From Kocuria turfanensis (GTDB taxonomy: Bacteria > Actinomycetota > Actinomycetes > Actinomycetales > Micrococcaceae): a stretch of DNA of 64,000 nucleotides. Shown piece after piece: positions 41,628-50,339 of the stretch; position 1 is the first letter of the stretch; each line of letters starts with the position of its first letter. The translations under genes were made by a program, and so were the position numbers. The notes beneath the pieces were generated by a model. It saw only the letters and a program-made list of their open reading frames with translations. It made no database searches and was not told the DNA's origin. The stretch spans positions 62,001-126,000 of the forward strand of contig NZ_CP014482.1 in assembly GCF_001580365.1 (NCBI RefSeq), given 5' to 3'.

Positions 41628-42908
41628 ATGAGGATCGGGACGGGGCGCACCGGCTCCACGGGCGCTGCCGCCTCTTCCCCCGGGGAGCGGTGGGTGCGCC
41701 GGCAGCCGCTGCCGTGGTTACTGGGCCCGGCTTTTGTGGCCGCCGTGGCCTACGTGGATCCGGGCAACGTCGCGGCGAATCTCACTGCCGGCGCCCAGTA
41801 CGGATATCTGCTGGTGTGGGTGCTGGTGGCCGCCAATGCCATGGCGGTCCTCATCCAGTACCTTTCGGCCAAGGTCGGGCTGGTCACCGGATCGAGTCTG
41901 CCCGAGTTGCTGGGTGACCGTCTGCCCCGGGGCCGGCGACTGGGGTACTGGGTCCAGGCCGAGCTGGTGGCCGCGGCCACGGATCTGGCCGAGGTGATCG
42001 GTGGGGCGATCGCCCTGCACATTCTCTTCGGGATCCCTCTGCTGGCCGGGGGCGTGATCGTCGGGGTGATCTCGATGCTGCTGCTGGTCCTCCAGACCCA
42101 CCGCGGCCCCCGGTTCTTCGAGTTCGTCGTGACCGGATTGCTGGCGATCGTCACCGCGGGTTTCGTCACCGGCCTGTTTTTCGGCCCCGTGTCCTGGGGT
42201 GAGGCCGTCGCCGGGATCGTGCCGCGGTTCGAGGGCACCCCGACGGTGCTGCTGGCCGCGAGCATGCTCGGGGCCACGGTGATGCCCCACGCCATCTACG
42301 CCCACTCCGCCCTGGCGCGCGATCGCCACGGGCGCTCAGTGCCCACCGAGGCCTTGCCGCGGCTGCTGAGCGCCACCCGGTGGGACGTGCTGCTGTCCCT
42401 GCTCGTGGCCGGGTCGGTGAACATCGCGATGCTGTTACTGGCCGCGGGCAACCTCGCCGGGGTGCCCGGTACCGACAGCATCGAAGGAGCCCATGCGGCG
42501 ATCACCGCCGCCCTCGGTCCGGCCGTCGGGATCGCCTTCGGCATCGGGTTGCTGGCCTCCGGGCTGGCCTCGACCTCGGTGGGCTCCTACGCCGGGTCGG
42601 CAATCATGGGCGGTTTGCTGCACCTGCGCATCCCGGTGTTCGTCCGTCGGCTGATCACCTTGATCCCCGCCTTGGTCATCATCGCGGTCGGAGTGGATCC
42701 GACCTGGGCGCTGGTGCTGTCCCAGGTGCTGCTGAGCCTGGGCATCCCTTTCGCTCTGATCCCGTTAGTGCGGCTGAGCAGCAGCCGCGCCCTGATGGGG
42801 GTCTTCGTGAACAAGGTGGCTCTGACCGTCGCCGCCTGGGTGGTGGTGGCCCTGATCGTGTCGTTGAACGTGGCGCTGATCATCCTGACCGTCGCCGGAG
42901 CCGATTGA
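41628..42908 (+). CDS. mntH: NRAMP manganese transporter MntH
   Basis: 426 residues, eleven membrane helices. Helix 1 has the metal-binding DPGN (44-47), and helix 6 ATVMPHAIYAHSALARDRHG carries the Met-Pro-His motif. Imports Mn2+ with protons. No Shine-Dalgarno sequence precedes the ATG; the -10-like box so close suggests leaderless translation. Followed after 44 bases by its likely regulator mntR. Confidence 0.93.
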   Translation: MRIGTGRTGSTGAAASSPGERWVRRQPLPWLLGPAFVAAVAYVDPGNVAANLTAGAQYGYLLVWVLVAANAMAVLIQYLSAKVGLVTGSSLPELLGDRLPRGRRLGYWVQAELVAAATDLAEVIGGAIALHILFGIPLLAGGVIVGVISMLLLVLQTHRGPRFFEFVVTGLLAIVTAGFVTGLFFGPVSWGEAVAGIVPRFEGTPTVLLAASMLGATVMPHAIYAHSALARDRHGRSVPTEALPRLLSATRWDVLLSLLVAGSVNIAMLLLAAGNLAGVPGTDSIEGAHAAITAALGPAVGIAFGIGLLASGLASTSVGSYAGSAIMGGLLHLRIPVFVRRLITLIPALVIIAVGVDPTWALVLSQVLLSLGIPFALIPLVRLSSSRALMGVFVNKVALTVAAWVVVALIVSLNVALIILTVAGAD

Positions 42909-42952
42909 ATGGGCCCGGCAGCTGCGGTGCGGCACTCGGTAGCGTGGGTCCT

Positions 42953-43642
42953 ATGGACTTGAGTGAGATCACCCCGGTCGCCCAGGACTATCTCAAGGCG
43001 ATCTGGTCGGCCACCGAATGGGGCGACCCGCCGATCACCACCACAGCCTTGGCGGCACGGATGGGGACCTCTGCCCCCAACGTCACCGACACGGTCAAGC
43101 GATTGGCCGGCCAGGGGCTCGTCGAGTACCAGCCCTACAAGCCCGTCACCCTCACCCCTCAGGGGCGTGCGTACGCGGTGGCGATGGTGCGCCGGCACCG
43201 GCTGCTGGAGACCTTCCTGGCCACCACGCTGGGGTATCCGTGGGAGGAGGTTCATGATGAGGCCGAACGTCTTGAGCACGCCGCCTCCGACGCCATGATC
43301 GAACGCATCGACGCCCGGCTGGGTCGCCCCACGGTGGATCCACACGGGGACCCGATCCCCACCGCGCAGGGACGCACCCGCCGCCCGCTCAATACCACCC
43401 GACTCACCGAGGCGAAGCCGGGACGATACGAGATCATTCGTCTTTCCGATGCCGACCCACACCGCCTCACCCGGTTCCGCGACTGCGGCCTCGTGCCGGG
43501 TGGGGCTTTTCGTGTCATCGCTCAGGAAGCCAGCGGAACGACCGGTGTACCGGGGTATCACCACACCGCGATCGAGCTGGCACCGACGGAAGCCGAAGCC
43601 ATCTGGGTGACACCCACCCTCAAGACTCACCGGAGCCTCTGA
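42953..43642 (+). CDS. mntR: DtxR/MntR-family metalloregulator
   Basis: 229 residues. N-terminal winged helix (QDYLKAIWSATEWGDPPITT then TALAARMGTSAPNVTDTVKR), the metal-binding dimerisation domain (RRHRLLETFLATTLGYPWEE, VHDEAERLEHAASD) and a C-terminal SH3/FeoA-like domain. Represses Mn uptake when manganese is plentiful, probably through the dyad before mntH. ATG 42953 again lacks a clear ribosome binding site and follows a TAGCGT -10-like box by 7 bases, another possible leaderless start. Confidence 0.92.
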   Translation: MDLSEITPVAQDYLKAIWSATEWGDPPITTTALAARMGTSAPNVTDTVKRLAGQGLVEYQPYKPVTLTPQGRAYAVAMVRRHRLLETFLATTLGYPWEEVHDEAERLEHAASDAMIERIDARLGRPTVDPHGDPIPTAQGRTRRPLNTTRLTEAKPGRYEIIRLSDADPHRLTRFRDCGLVPGGAFRVIAQEASGTTGVPGYHHTAIELAPTEAEAIWVTPTLKTHRSL

Positions 43643-43647
43643 AAGCT

Positions 43648-43677
43648 GCGCCCACCGGGGAATGCCCCGGTGGGCGC
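43648..43677. terminator. Bidirectional terminator after mntR
   Basis: 13-bp perfect stem GCGCCCACCGGGG with loop AATG, between the convergent mntR and DUF3093 genes. Confidence 0.88.
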
Positions 43678-43682
43678 CGCGC

Positions 43683-44228
43683 TCAGCCGGCGGAGAGAAC
43701 CTCGACCATGCGCTCCGGGTGACGGGTTGAGGTCAACCAATACGGGGTGGGGTCCACGGGATCGGTGATCTGGATGCGCACCACCGGGCCCACGGAAACG
43801 CGGAAGTTCATGTAAGCGCGGGCGTCCAGTTCAGGGCCGCGCACTCTTTGGACGGCGCTGCCGCGAAACGCTTCAGCCTCACCCACGAATCGGCGCTCAA
43901 TACGAGCGCGCCCCACTTGCAACGACTCCCCGGTGATCACGATTCCGGTGCTCGAGGCAATCAATGCCACGGCAGTGCCGCCGGCGACCACAGCCCCCAC
44001 CGCCGCCCCGACCCACATGTTGATCGGAGCCAGGGCGATCAGACCCACCAGACCCGCGAAGAGCACGAGCAACCACATCCACCACGCGGCAGATAATCTC
44101 TCCTCGTACAAGACCGTTTTCGGGTCGACCTTCGCGGGAGGGTCCTCGACAAGTCTGTCCGGCGACGTCCCCTGGGCGCCGCGGGATTCATTGGGCGGGA
44201 AGGCGCCGAGCGTCGCAGGGTAGGACAT
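43683..44228 (-). CDS. DUF3093 membrane protein
   Basis: 181 residues. YEERLSAAWWMWLLVLFAGL starts two membrane helices (about residues 46-90), followed by a soluble C-terminal part with RRFVGEAEAFRGSAV, LDARAYMNFRV and YWLTSTRHPERMVEVLSAG, the DUF3093 pattern. A housekeeping-type actinobacterial protein of unknown role. The Pro-rich first 40 residues are variable in the family. Reads toward mntR and shares its terminator. Confidence 0.85.
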   Translation of the reverse strand: MSYPATLGAFPPNESRGAQGTSPDRLVEDPPAKVDPKTVLYEERLSAAWWMWLLVLFAGLVGLIALAPINMWVGAAVGAVVAGGTAVALIASSTGIVITGESLQVGRARIERRFVGEAEAFRGSAVQRVRGPELDARAYMNFRVSVGPVVRIQITDPVDPTPYWLTSTRHPERMVEVLSAG

Positions 44229-44785
44229 GTTCCAATTCTCTCATGACAGCGATCCGGTGGACCGGCTGGTCTGCCATCACGGGGCGCAGACCCAGTGCAT
44301 GCTGAGGCTCCTGGGCTGATCGGACAGTCCAACCGTGTGCTCCGTGGCACAGGCGATGGTCACCCCCCGGCATCCGTGGTTGGCAGAGTGGAGTACCTGA
44401 TCTATCACCTCGCCCAGGACGGCCTGGTCCTTGGGGACCGGCTGTGCAGAGGGGCCCGGCGGGGTGACCCCCTCCTGCCCCTCCATCTCGTGGGCTTCAG
44501 CCCTCACCCGTAACGGGGAAGCTTCCCTCCCTTCATCTTCGCGACGGCGCGAAGGACACCCTCTACGTGGGGGGACGGAACCGTGCCGCTGCCCACGGAG
44601 TTCGACCCCCGAGACCGGGACGGTTCAGTCATGGTTCCGTCGCCCCAGAACTAGTTTTCGCGAGTGGTGCAAGACGGGATGCTGCGGGGCGCCGTGATCC
44701 GCTACGGCGGTGTGCGGAGAAGGCCCTCGCCGCGGTCGAAGAGTGAGGGCCAGCCGCGAGCCGGCTGGCCCCCACCAGAGCCCGA
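44229..44785. other. Intergenic region between DUF3093 and the split secreted-protein gene
   Basis: About 560 bases, no supported gene. One plus-strand frame near 44700-44745 ends like a protein (CAEKALAAVEE) and could be a gene scar. It also contains the DUF3093 promoter and the terminator at 44747-44771. Confidence 0.35.
44747..44771 (-). terminator. Terminator of the split secreted-protein gene
   Basis: GGGCCAGCCG and CGGCTGGCCC pair around CGAGC, 15 bases after the stop at 44786. Confidence 0.8.
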
Positions 44786-44995
44786 TCAGTGCCCGAGGCT
44801 GGTCTTGTGGCTCACATCCTTGTACCAGTCCGACCAGCCGTGACCGTCCCAGTAGCGGTACTTGACCACGTGGTACACCTTCTTGTCCTGGTGGTGATTG
44901 ACGTGGCGCCAGTGTCCCCCGCCCCAGGTTTCACCGCCGTGGTGGTTGAAGCTGTACTGGTAGTAGTCGCTGCCGTGCTCGTGGGAATTACCGTG
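44786..44995 (-). pseudogene. 3' part of a secreted-protein gene split by an IS256-type element
   Basis: Encodes the C-terminal part: HGNSHEHGSDYYQYSFNHHG, then GGHWRHVNHHQDKKVYHVVK and DGHGWSDWYKDVSHKTSLGH. Very rich in His, Tyr and Trp. Joining it to the 5' part at 46407-46756, after removing the element and one copy of TTACCGTG, restores an uninterrupted 183-residue frame (EDKHG then NSHEHG). The high His content could mean metal binding, but the family is unknown to me. Confidence 0.85.
44988..44995. repeat. Left copy of the 8-bp target site duplication
   Basis: TTACCGTG directly before the element; the same 8 bases follow it at 46407-46414. Confidence 0.85.
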
Positions 44996-46406
44996 AGTTG
45001 AGCCCCGCATAGTGGTGTAGCCCGGTGGCCTTGCTCATCGTTCCCGACGAGAGCGCGGCCACCGTGTGATCCTTCGAGTGAACCTCTCACAGCACTCTCG
45101 AACGGAGTCATCACGATGACCGCACCTCATATTGTCGACCCGGCCGGCCTGCTCGGTGAAGCCCTGGCCGACGCCTCCCCGGATCTGATGCGGCAACTGC
45201 TGCAGTCGATGATCAACCAGCTGCTCTCCGCCGATGCCGAGGCGGTCGCCGGCGCCGAGTGGGGCCGCCCGTCCCCGGATCGGGTAGCCCAGCGCAACGG
45301 CTACCGTCACCGCGACCTCGACACCCGCGTCGGCACCATCGACGTCGCGGTCCCCAAGCTGCGCTCGGGCACGTACTTCCCGGAGTGGTTGCTCGAGCGC
45401 CGCAAGCGGGCCGAGTCCGCCCTGATCACCGTGGTCGCCGACTGCTACCTCGCCGGAGTCTCGACCCGCCGGATGGACAAGCTGGTGAAAACCCTGGGCA
45501 TCAACTCCCTGTCGAAGTCCCAGGTCTCGCGCATGGCCGGCGACCTCGATGAGCACGTGGAGTCCTTCCGACACCGGCCCCTGGACGAAGCCGGGCCGTT
45601 CACCTTCGTCGCCGCCGACGCGCTGACCATGAAAGTCCGCGAGGGCGGGCGCGTGGTCAACGCGGTCGTCCTCGTCGCGACCGGGGTCAACGGCGACGGG
45701 CACCGCGAGGTCCTGGGGATGCGCGTGGCCACGTCCGAGACCGGGGCGGCCTGGAACAGCTTTTTCGCCGACCTGGTGGCCCGCGGCCTCGGCGGGGTCC
45801 GCCTGGTCACCAGTGATGCCCATGCCGGGCTCGTGGAGGCGATCGCCGCCCACCTGCCCGGGGCTGCCTGGCAGAGGTGTCGCACCCACTACGCGGCGAA
45901 CCTCATGGCCATCTGCCCGAAGTCGATGTGGCCGGCGGTGAAGGCGATGCTGCACTCGGTCTACGACCAGCCCGACGCGGCGGCGGTCAACGCCCAGTTC
46001 GACCGGCTGCTGGACTACGTGGGCGAGAAGCTGCCCCAGGTCGCCGATCACCTCGATGCCGCCCGGGTCGACCTGCTGGCCTTCACCGCGTTCCCGAAGG
46101 ACGTGTGGATGCAGATCTGGTCCAACAACCCCGCCGAGCGGCTGAACCGGGAGATCCGGCGTCGGACCGACTCGGTGGGGATCTTTCCCTCCCGCGAGGC
46201 GATCATCCGCCTGGTCGGGGCGGTGCTGGCCGAGCAGACCGATGAATGGGCCGAAGGCCGCCGCTACCTCGGCCTGGAGGTCCTCACCCGCTGCCGGCTC
46301 GGCGTCGTGCCCGACGCCGGAAACGAGGTGACCACCGACCCCCTGACCGCGCTCACAGCCTGACCCCCAACCGGAGGACCGTTACACCACTACTCGGGGC
46401 TTGACC
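44996..46406 (+). mobile_element. IS256-family insertion sequence, complete (1411 bp)
   Basis: Bounded by 24-bp imperfect inverted repeats: 44996-45019 and 46383-46406, 19 of 24 matching, with the blocks AGCCCCG and TAGTGGTGTA identical. Flanked by the 8-bp duplication TTACCGTG, the size typical for this family. One transposase gene fills it. The intact duplication indicates a simple, probably recent insertion. Confidence 0.92.
45116..46363 (+). CDS. IS256-family transposase
   Basis: 415 residues, full length Mutator-type DDE transposase. Catalytic residues by position: D168 (FVAADALTM), D234 (LVTSDAHAGL) and E341 (SNNPAERLNREIRRR). The CxxH-type segment QRCRTHYAANLM is conserved too. ATG 45116 after AACGGAG. 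The gene is intact, so the element may still move. Confidence 0.96.
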   Translation: MTAPHIVDPAGLLGEALADASPDLMRQLLQSMINQLLSADAEAVAGAEWGRPSPDRVAQRNGYRHRDLDTRVGTIDVAVPKLRSGTYFPEWLLERRKRAESALITVVADCYLAGVSTRRMDKLVKTLGINSLSKSQVSRMAGDLDEHVESFRHRPLDEAGPFTFVAADALTMKVREGGRVVNAVVLVATGVNGDGHREVLGMRVATSETGAAWNSFFADLVARGLGGVRLVTSDAHAGLVEAIAAHLPGAAWQRCRTHYAANLMAICPKSMWPAVKAMLHSVYDQPDAAAVNAQFDRLLDYVGEKLPQVADHLDAARVDLLAFTAFPKDVWMQIWSNNPAERLNREIRRRTDSVGIFPSREAIIRLVGAVLAEQTDEWAEGRRYLGLEVLTRCRLGVVPDAGNEVTTDPLTALTA

Positions 46407-46414
46407 TTACCGTG
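46407..46414. repeat. Right copy of the 8-bp target site duplication
   Basis: TTACCGTG immediately after the right inverted repeat of the element. Confidence 0.85.
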
Positions 46415-46756
46415 CTTGTCCTCGGCGTAGTAGTACTGCTTCACCTGCACCTTGGTGTAGCCCTTGTCGCACTTCACCTTGAAGGGGAACGCGGCGTAAT
46501 GCTTCCCCTGATACTTCTTGTAATGCGGCTTGTAAGCATCCACCTCACAGCCCTTCTGCTGCTGTTGACCCTGGGTCTCCACCGCGGCGGATGGCACCTG
46601 GGTGGTCGGCGTGAGCGCGGCTTGGGCCGGTGCACCGAGGGTGGCGAGGCCGCCTGCGGCCAAGGTGAGCGAGGCCATGGACAAAATAGCCTTGGAGAAG
46701 TAACGCCGGCTGTTGAGATTGGCGGTAGGCGTGGACGATGCGGGAGTGGAAGACAT
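46407..46756 (-). pseudogene. 5' part of the secreted-protein gene split by the IS256-type element
   Basis: ATG 46756 with GGAGATCAAA upstream. Long signal sequence (NSRRYFSKAILSMASLTLAA, ending APAQA), then a Lys/Tyr-rich mature part with two cysteines (GCEVDAYKPHYKKYQGKHY, KVKCDKGYTKVQVKQYYYAE). Translation now ends inside the element (VKPRVVV, stop at 46382), giving a truncated 124-residue product that loses the His/Trp-rich half encoded at 44786-44987. Confidence 0.85.
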
Positions 46757-46954
46757 TTTGATCTCCTGGCGAGATGCGGGGATTGAGTGTGCCAGAGTCC
46801 CTGCCCCCGATGTGGGGGCTAATTCTTGGTGGGCCGACATCTAAAGCATGTCGGCCAGGTCGTTGCGCAACGTCCACCCGGAGGTTGATTTCCCCGGTAC
46901 ACCCAGGGGTGCACACGAGCCAATCCGAAGGCCTGCCGTACGGCGCGACGAAAC

Positions 46955-47104
46955 TTACTGACCCACCAGGTTGTCGACGCGGTGTGAGACCCGTGGGTCC
47001 GGTGTGGAGTTGTCCAGAACTCCGTCCGCCCAGACCTCCCCCTGGCGCAGCACCGGCAGGCGGTGGGTGGCCTGACGCTGGCGCAGGACGTCCTGCCGAG
47101 TCAT
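46955..47104 (-). CDS. Possible small protein, unknown
   Basis: A 49-codon frame with AAGGGG before ATG 47104: MTRQDVLRQRQATHRLPVLR then QGEVWADGVLDNSTPDPRVS. No family recognised. It may be a fragment. The neighbouring bases 46757-46954 and 47105-47429 show no other gene. Confidence 0.25.
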   Translation of the reverse strand: MTRQDVLRQRQATHRLPVLRQGEVWADGVLDNSTPDPRVSHRVDNLVGQ

Positions 47105-47429
47105 GCGAGTCCCCTTGAGCTCGGAAGACCCGGGTGACACCAATCTTTGTCGGGTCTAGAACGAGCTGGTTCAAACCGTTAGGGGCTTGACCCTAGCTCG
47201 CGATCAGGAGGGAGAAGTAAAATAAGAGGGCAAGACTGGCGTTGGTCCCGCCAAGGACCGGGAAGTATCTAGATGGACATTGCTCCCCGCCTGGGGCGAT
47301 GTCAGGAGCTCGGGGGCACTGCGGAAACCGCTGTGCGCAGTGCAGACTGTGCGCGGCGGAGAGCTCCGGGGCTGAGGGCGTGAACCATCCTTTCGTGGAT
47401 GGGCACGCCCTTCTTGCGTGTCCAGTCCG

Positions 47430-47805
47430 TTATGGCCGACACCCGCCAACAACAGGCCAGGCCCACGGGCGGGTGGCTTTCGGTGTGGGGATGACCCTCG
47501 GTCTCGACCCAGCCGGTCCTGGCATGAATGAACGAGGACGACGGCCACGGTGGGCCGCGCAGGTCCATCCTGGCTGCCCCACCAAAAGTTGCGGCGATGC
47601 TGGGCAGCTCGCCAGCCTCGAGAACGCTGAGAGGGCAGAGGCCGGAAGACGGGACCTGTAGCTGATGACCCCCCGCCACCAGGCCGGCCCCAGCGGGGCT
47701 GCCGCCATCCCGGGGTGCACGGAGGATCCAGCCGTGACGTCCTTGGCGTAGTCGATCGTCACCAGCCAGCCGCCCGAGATCCAGTACCTGGAAAAGTTGC
47801 TGGCC
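47430..47805 (+). pseudogene. Decayed DUF305 gene
   Basis: Pieces in several frames match the intact DUF305 protein encoded at 58873-59556, in order: DTRQQQA..GGWLSVWG (intact: RTQQQQAG..YGWLSVWG), QLASLENAERAEAGRRDL (QLAELEDAQGQEAERLYL), LMTPRHQAG (LMIPHHQAG), and VTSLA-stop-SIVTSQPPEIQYLEKLL (VTSLAQSIATSQTSEIKYME). Stops and frameshifts separate them. It sits before a CopD-CtaG gene, as the intact copy sits before ctaG. Confidence 0.75.
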
Positions 47806-47994
47806 ACCCACTGGCCCCCGAGCCACCCAGAGGCCGCGTATGAGGCGGTGAGATTCCCGGCGCAGCCCAGAAGGCCGTCGCTGAGACCTGCTGAGGGGCG
47901 GGGCCGATCCTGTGGGGCTGGGTGGGGTGCCCGGCAGGGACAATGGAGGCAACCCGCCTCCCCTTCTGCAGCGGCGGGTGAAGGAGATCAGCTC

Positions 47995-50154
47995 ATGAGT
48001 ACGAGAACGCCCGAGCACACCGGGCAGGCGCACCCCGGGCTGGGCAGGCTGGGCGGTCCCGGGGTGAGGCCGTGGCAGCTCGTTGTTGCCGTGGTGGTGG
48101 CCTTGGTGGTGTTGATTCTGGCGATGGTCTACAGCGGCTCGGGGGCCGCTCGTCTGGCGGCGGATCCGGGGGCGTTGGTGCGCTGGGGTCTGCCCGTGGT
48201 CGAGGTGGTGCACAACAGCGCCTTGGTCGTGGTGCTGGGTTCCCTGCTCTTCGCTCTGGGGGTCGTGCCGAAAACACGTGGTGGGTTCCGCCGCCGCGCA
48301 GACGGGCGCAACGGTGGCCAGGAGGCGGAGCACCCCCTGTTCACGGCCACGATGGGTCTGGCCGAGGTGGCGTCGGTGGTGTGGACGGTGGCTGCCGTGG
48401 TGGTGCTGGTGCTGTCTTATTCCGATGTGGCGGGGGTGCCGGTGGGCGGGGACGAGGCCTATGCGCAGCAGCTGTTGTACTACGCCACGGATCTTTCCCT
48501 GGGGCAGGCGCAGGCGGCGACCGTGGTGGTCGCTGCCGTGGTCACCACCCTGGTCTTCGGCGTCCGGGCCCTGATGGGGCTGTTGCTCACCTTCGGCCTG
48601 GCGTGCACGGCTTTGGTGGCGATGGCCCTGACCGGTCACTCCTCCGGAGGCACGGACCATATGGGTGCGGTGAACTCCTTGGGCCTGCACCTGCTGGGCG
48701 TGTGTCTGTGGACCGGTGGGCTGGTGGTGCTCGCCTGGCTCTCCCCGCAGCTGAGCGGATCGGCTGCCGGCACCGGCAGCCTGCCGGCAGGGGCCGGCCG
48801 CGGCGCTGGTGTGCGGCCTCAGGTGCCGATAGCCGCCGTGGTGCTGCGGCGCTTCTCCACGGTGGCCTTCGGTGCCTTCTTCTTGGTGTTTCTTTCCGGG
48901 ACCATCAATGCGGCGGTGCGCATCGGATCCTGGGAACAGCTGTTCAGTCCTTACGGGCAGCTGGTGCTGCTCAAGGCCGCCCTGACCCTGGGGCTGGGTT
49001 TGGCGGGGGTGGCTCACCGCCGGTGGCTGATTCCGGCCCTGGAGGCGGGCCGTCTCACCGCGACGCGTGCCGTGTGGCAGCTGGTGGCCGGGGAGGTGCT
49101 GGTCATGGGTGCGGTCATGGGCGTGGCCGTGGCCCTGTCGCGCACCGCCCCACCGGTGCCCGAGGAGATCGCCCCGGATGCCACCCCGGCCGAGATCCTC
49201 ACCTGGTACCCACTGCCTCCCCAGCCCACCGCCGCCTCCTGGTTCACCACCTGGCGGGTGGACCCGCTCTGGTTGGCGGTGGTGGTCTTCCTCGCCGCCC
49301 TCTACCTGTGGGCGTTCGTGCAGGTCCGCCGGCGCGGGGACTCCTGGTCGGTGCTGCGCAGCCTCTCCTGGTTGACCGGGCTGGCGGTGCTGTTCTACGT
49401 CACCTCCGGTGGGGTCGCCGTCTACGGGCTGGTGTTGTTCTCCGCGCACATGGTCGAGCACATGATGTTGACGATGGTGGTGCCGATCTTCCTGGTCCTG
49501 GGGGCGCCGGTGACGCTGGTGCTCAAGGCCCTGGAGCCCCGCCAGGACGGTACCCGCGGGCCGCGCGAGTGGATCCTGGCCCTGGTGCACTCCCCGTTCT
49601 CCAAGATCGTGACGCACCCGATCGTCGCCGGGGTGAACTTCGCGGCCTCGATCGTGATCTTCTACTTCACCCCACTGTTCGGATTCACCCTGCAGTACCA
49701 CGTGGGGCACGTGTTCATGATCACCCACTTCTTGATCACCGGGTACCTGTTCATGCTCGTGCTGATCGGCATCGACCCGATCCCGCACCGTCCCGGCCAC
49801 ATGATGCGCCTGATTCTGCTGCTGGCCACGATGGTCTACCACGCCTTCGTCGGGGTGGCCCTGATGGGCTCCGACACCCTGCTGCAGGCGTGGTGGTTCG
49901 CGAACATGGGCCGGGATTGGGGCCGTAGCCCGATCGAGGACCAGCAGTTCGGCGGGGCCCTGATGTGGGGGATCGGAGAGTTCCCCACCGTCGTCGTCGC
50001 CGTGGTCGTGGCGATCATGTGGGCGATCGAAGGCAAGAAGGAAAACCGTCGCGTGGACCGCCAGGCGGACCGCACCGACGACGCCGAGCTCAAGGCCTAC
50101 AACGCGATGATGGCCGGGCTCGCCGAGCGGGACGAGTCCACGAGGCGCCCCTGA
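47995..50154 (+). CDS. CopD-CtaG fusion membrane protein (copy 2)
   Basis: 719 residues. ATG 47995 follows AAGGAGATCAGCTC. CopD part: VHNSALVVVLGSLLFALGVV, LGLHLLGVCLWTGGLVVLAW. CtaG part: LVLFSAHMVEHMMLTMVVPI, LFGFTLQYHVGHVFMITHFL, WWFANMGRDWGRSPIEDQQF. The conserved histidines of the caa3_CtaG domain are all present. Predicted copper import and delivery to cytochrome oxidase. It is closer to the common actinobacterial form than copy 1 at 33007-35007. Followed by the CopC-linked genes. Confidence 0.92.
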   Translation: MSTRTPEHTGQAHPGLGRLGGPGVRPWQLVVAVVVALVVLILAMVYSGSGAARLAADPGALVRWGLPVVEVVHNSALVVVLGSLLFALGVVPKTRGGFRRRADGRNGGQEAEHPLFTATMGLAEVASVVWTVAAVVVLVLSYSDVAGVPVGGDEAYAQQLLYYATDLSLGQAQAATVVVAAVVTTLVFGVRALMGLLLTFGLACTALVAMALTGHSSGGTDHMGAVNSLGLHLLGVCLWTGGLVVLAWLSPQLSGSAAGTGSLPAGAGRGAGVRPQVPIAAVVLRRFSTVAFGAFFLVFLSGTINAAVRIGSWEQLFSPYGQLVLLKAALTLGLGLAGVAHRRWLIPALEAGRLTATRAVWQLVAGEVLVMGAVMGVAVALSRTAPPVPEEIAPDATPAEILTWYPLPPQPTAASWFTTWRVDPLWLAVVVFLAALYLWAFVQVRRRGDSWSVLRSLSWLTGLAVLFYVTSGGVAVYGLVLFSAHMVEHMMLTMVVPIFLVLGAPVTLVLKALEPRQDGTRGPREWILALVHSPFSKIVTHPIVAGVNFAASIVIFYFTPLFGFTLQYHVGHVFMITHFLITGYLFMLVLIGIDPIPHRPGHMMRLILLLATMVYHAFVGVALMGSDTLLQAWWFANMGRDWGRSPIEDQQFGGALMWGIGEFPTVVVAVVVAIMWAIEGKKENRRVDRQADRTDDAELKAYNAMMAGLAERDESTRRP

Positions 50155-50173
50155 GCCAGGACCACGTATGGAA

Positions 50174-50190
50174 GCCGTGACCTTCACGGC
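50174..50190 (+). terminator. Small hairpin after CopD-CtaG copy 2
   Basis: GCCGTGA and TCACGGC pair around CCT, 20 bases after the stop. Weak terminator at best. Confidence 0.4.
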
Positions 50191-50339
50191 GACCTGACAA
50201 CAGAGGACACACGACGCACCGCGGTGTCGACCCGACCGGCACCTGCCGCCAGGGCCTGTCGATGTGGTGGGGCTCTCGAGGGCCCGCACATAATGGGATC
50301 GCCGCCTCGAGCGGCTGATGAACTGAGAGGGGTGGAGGC

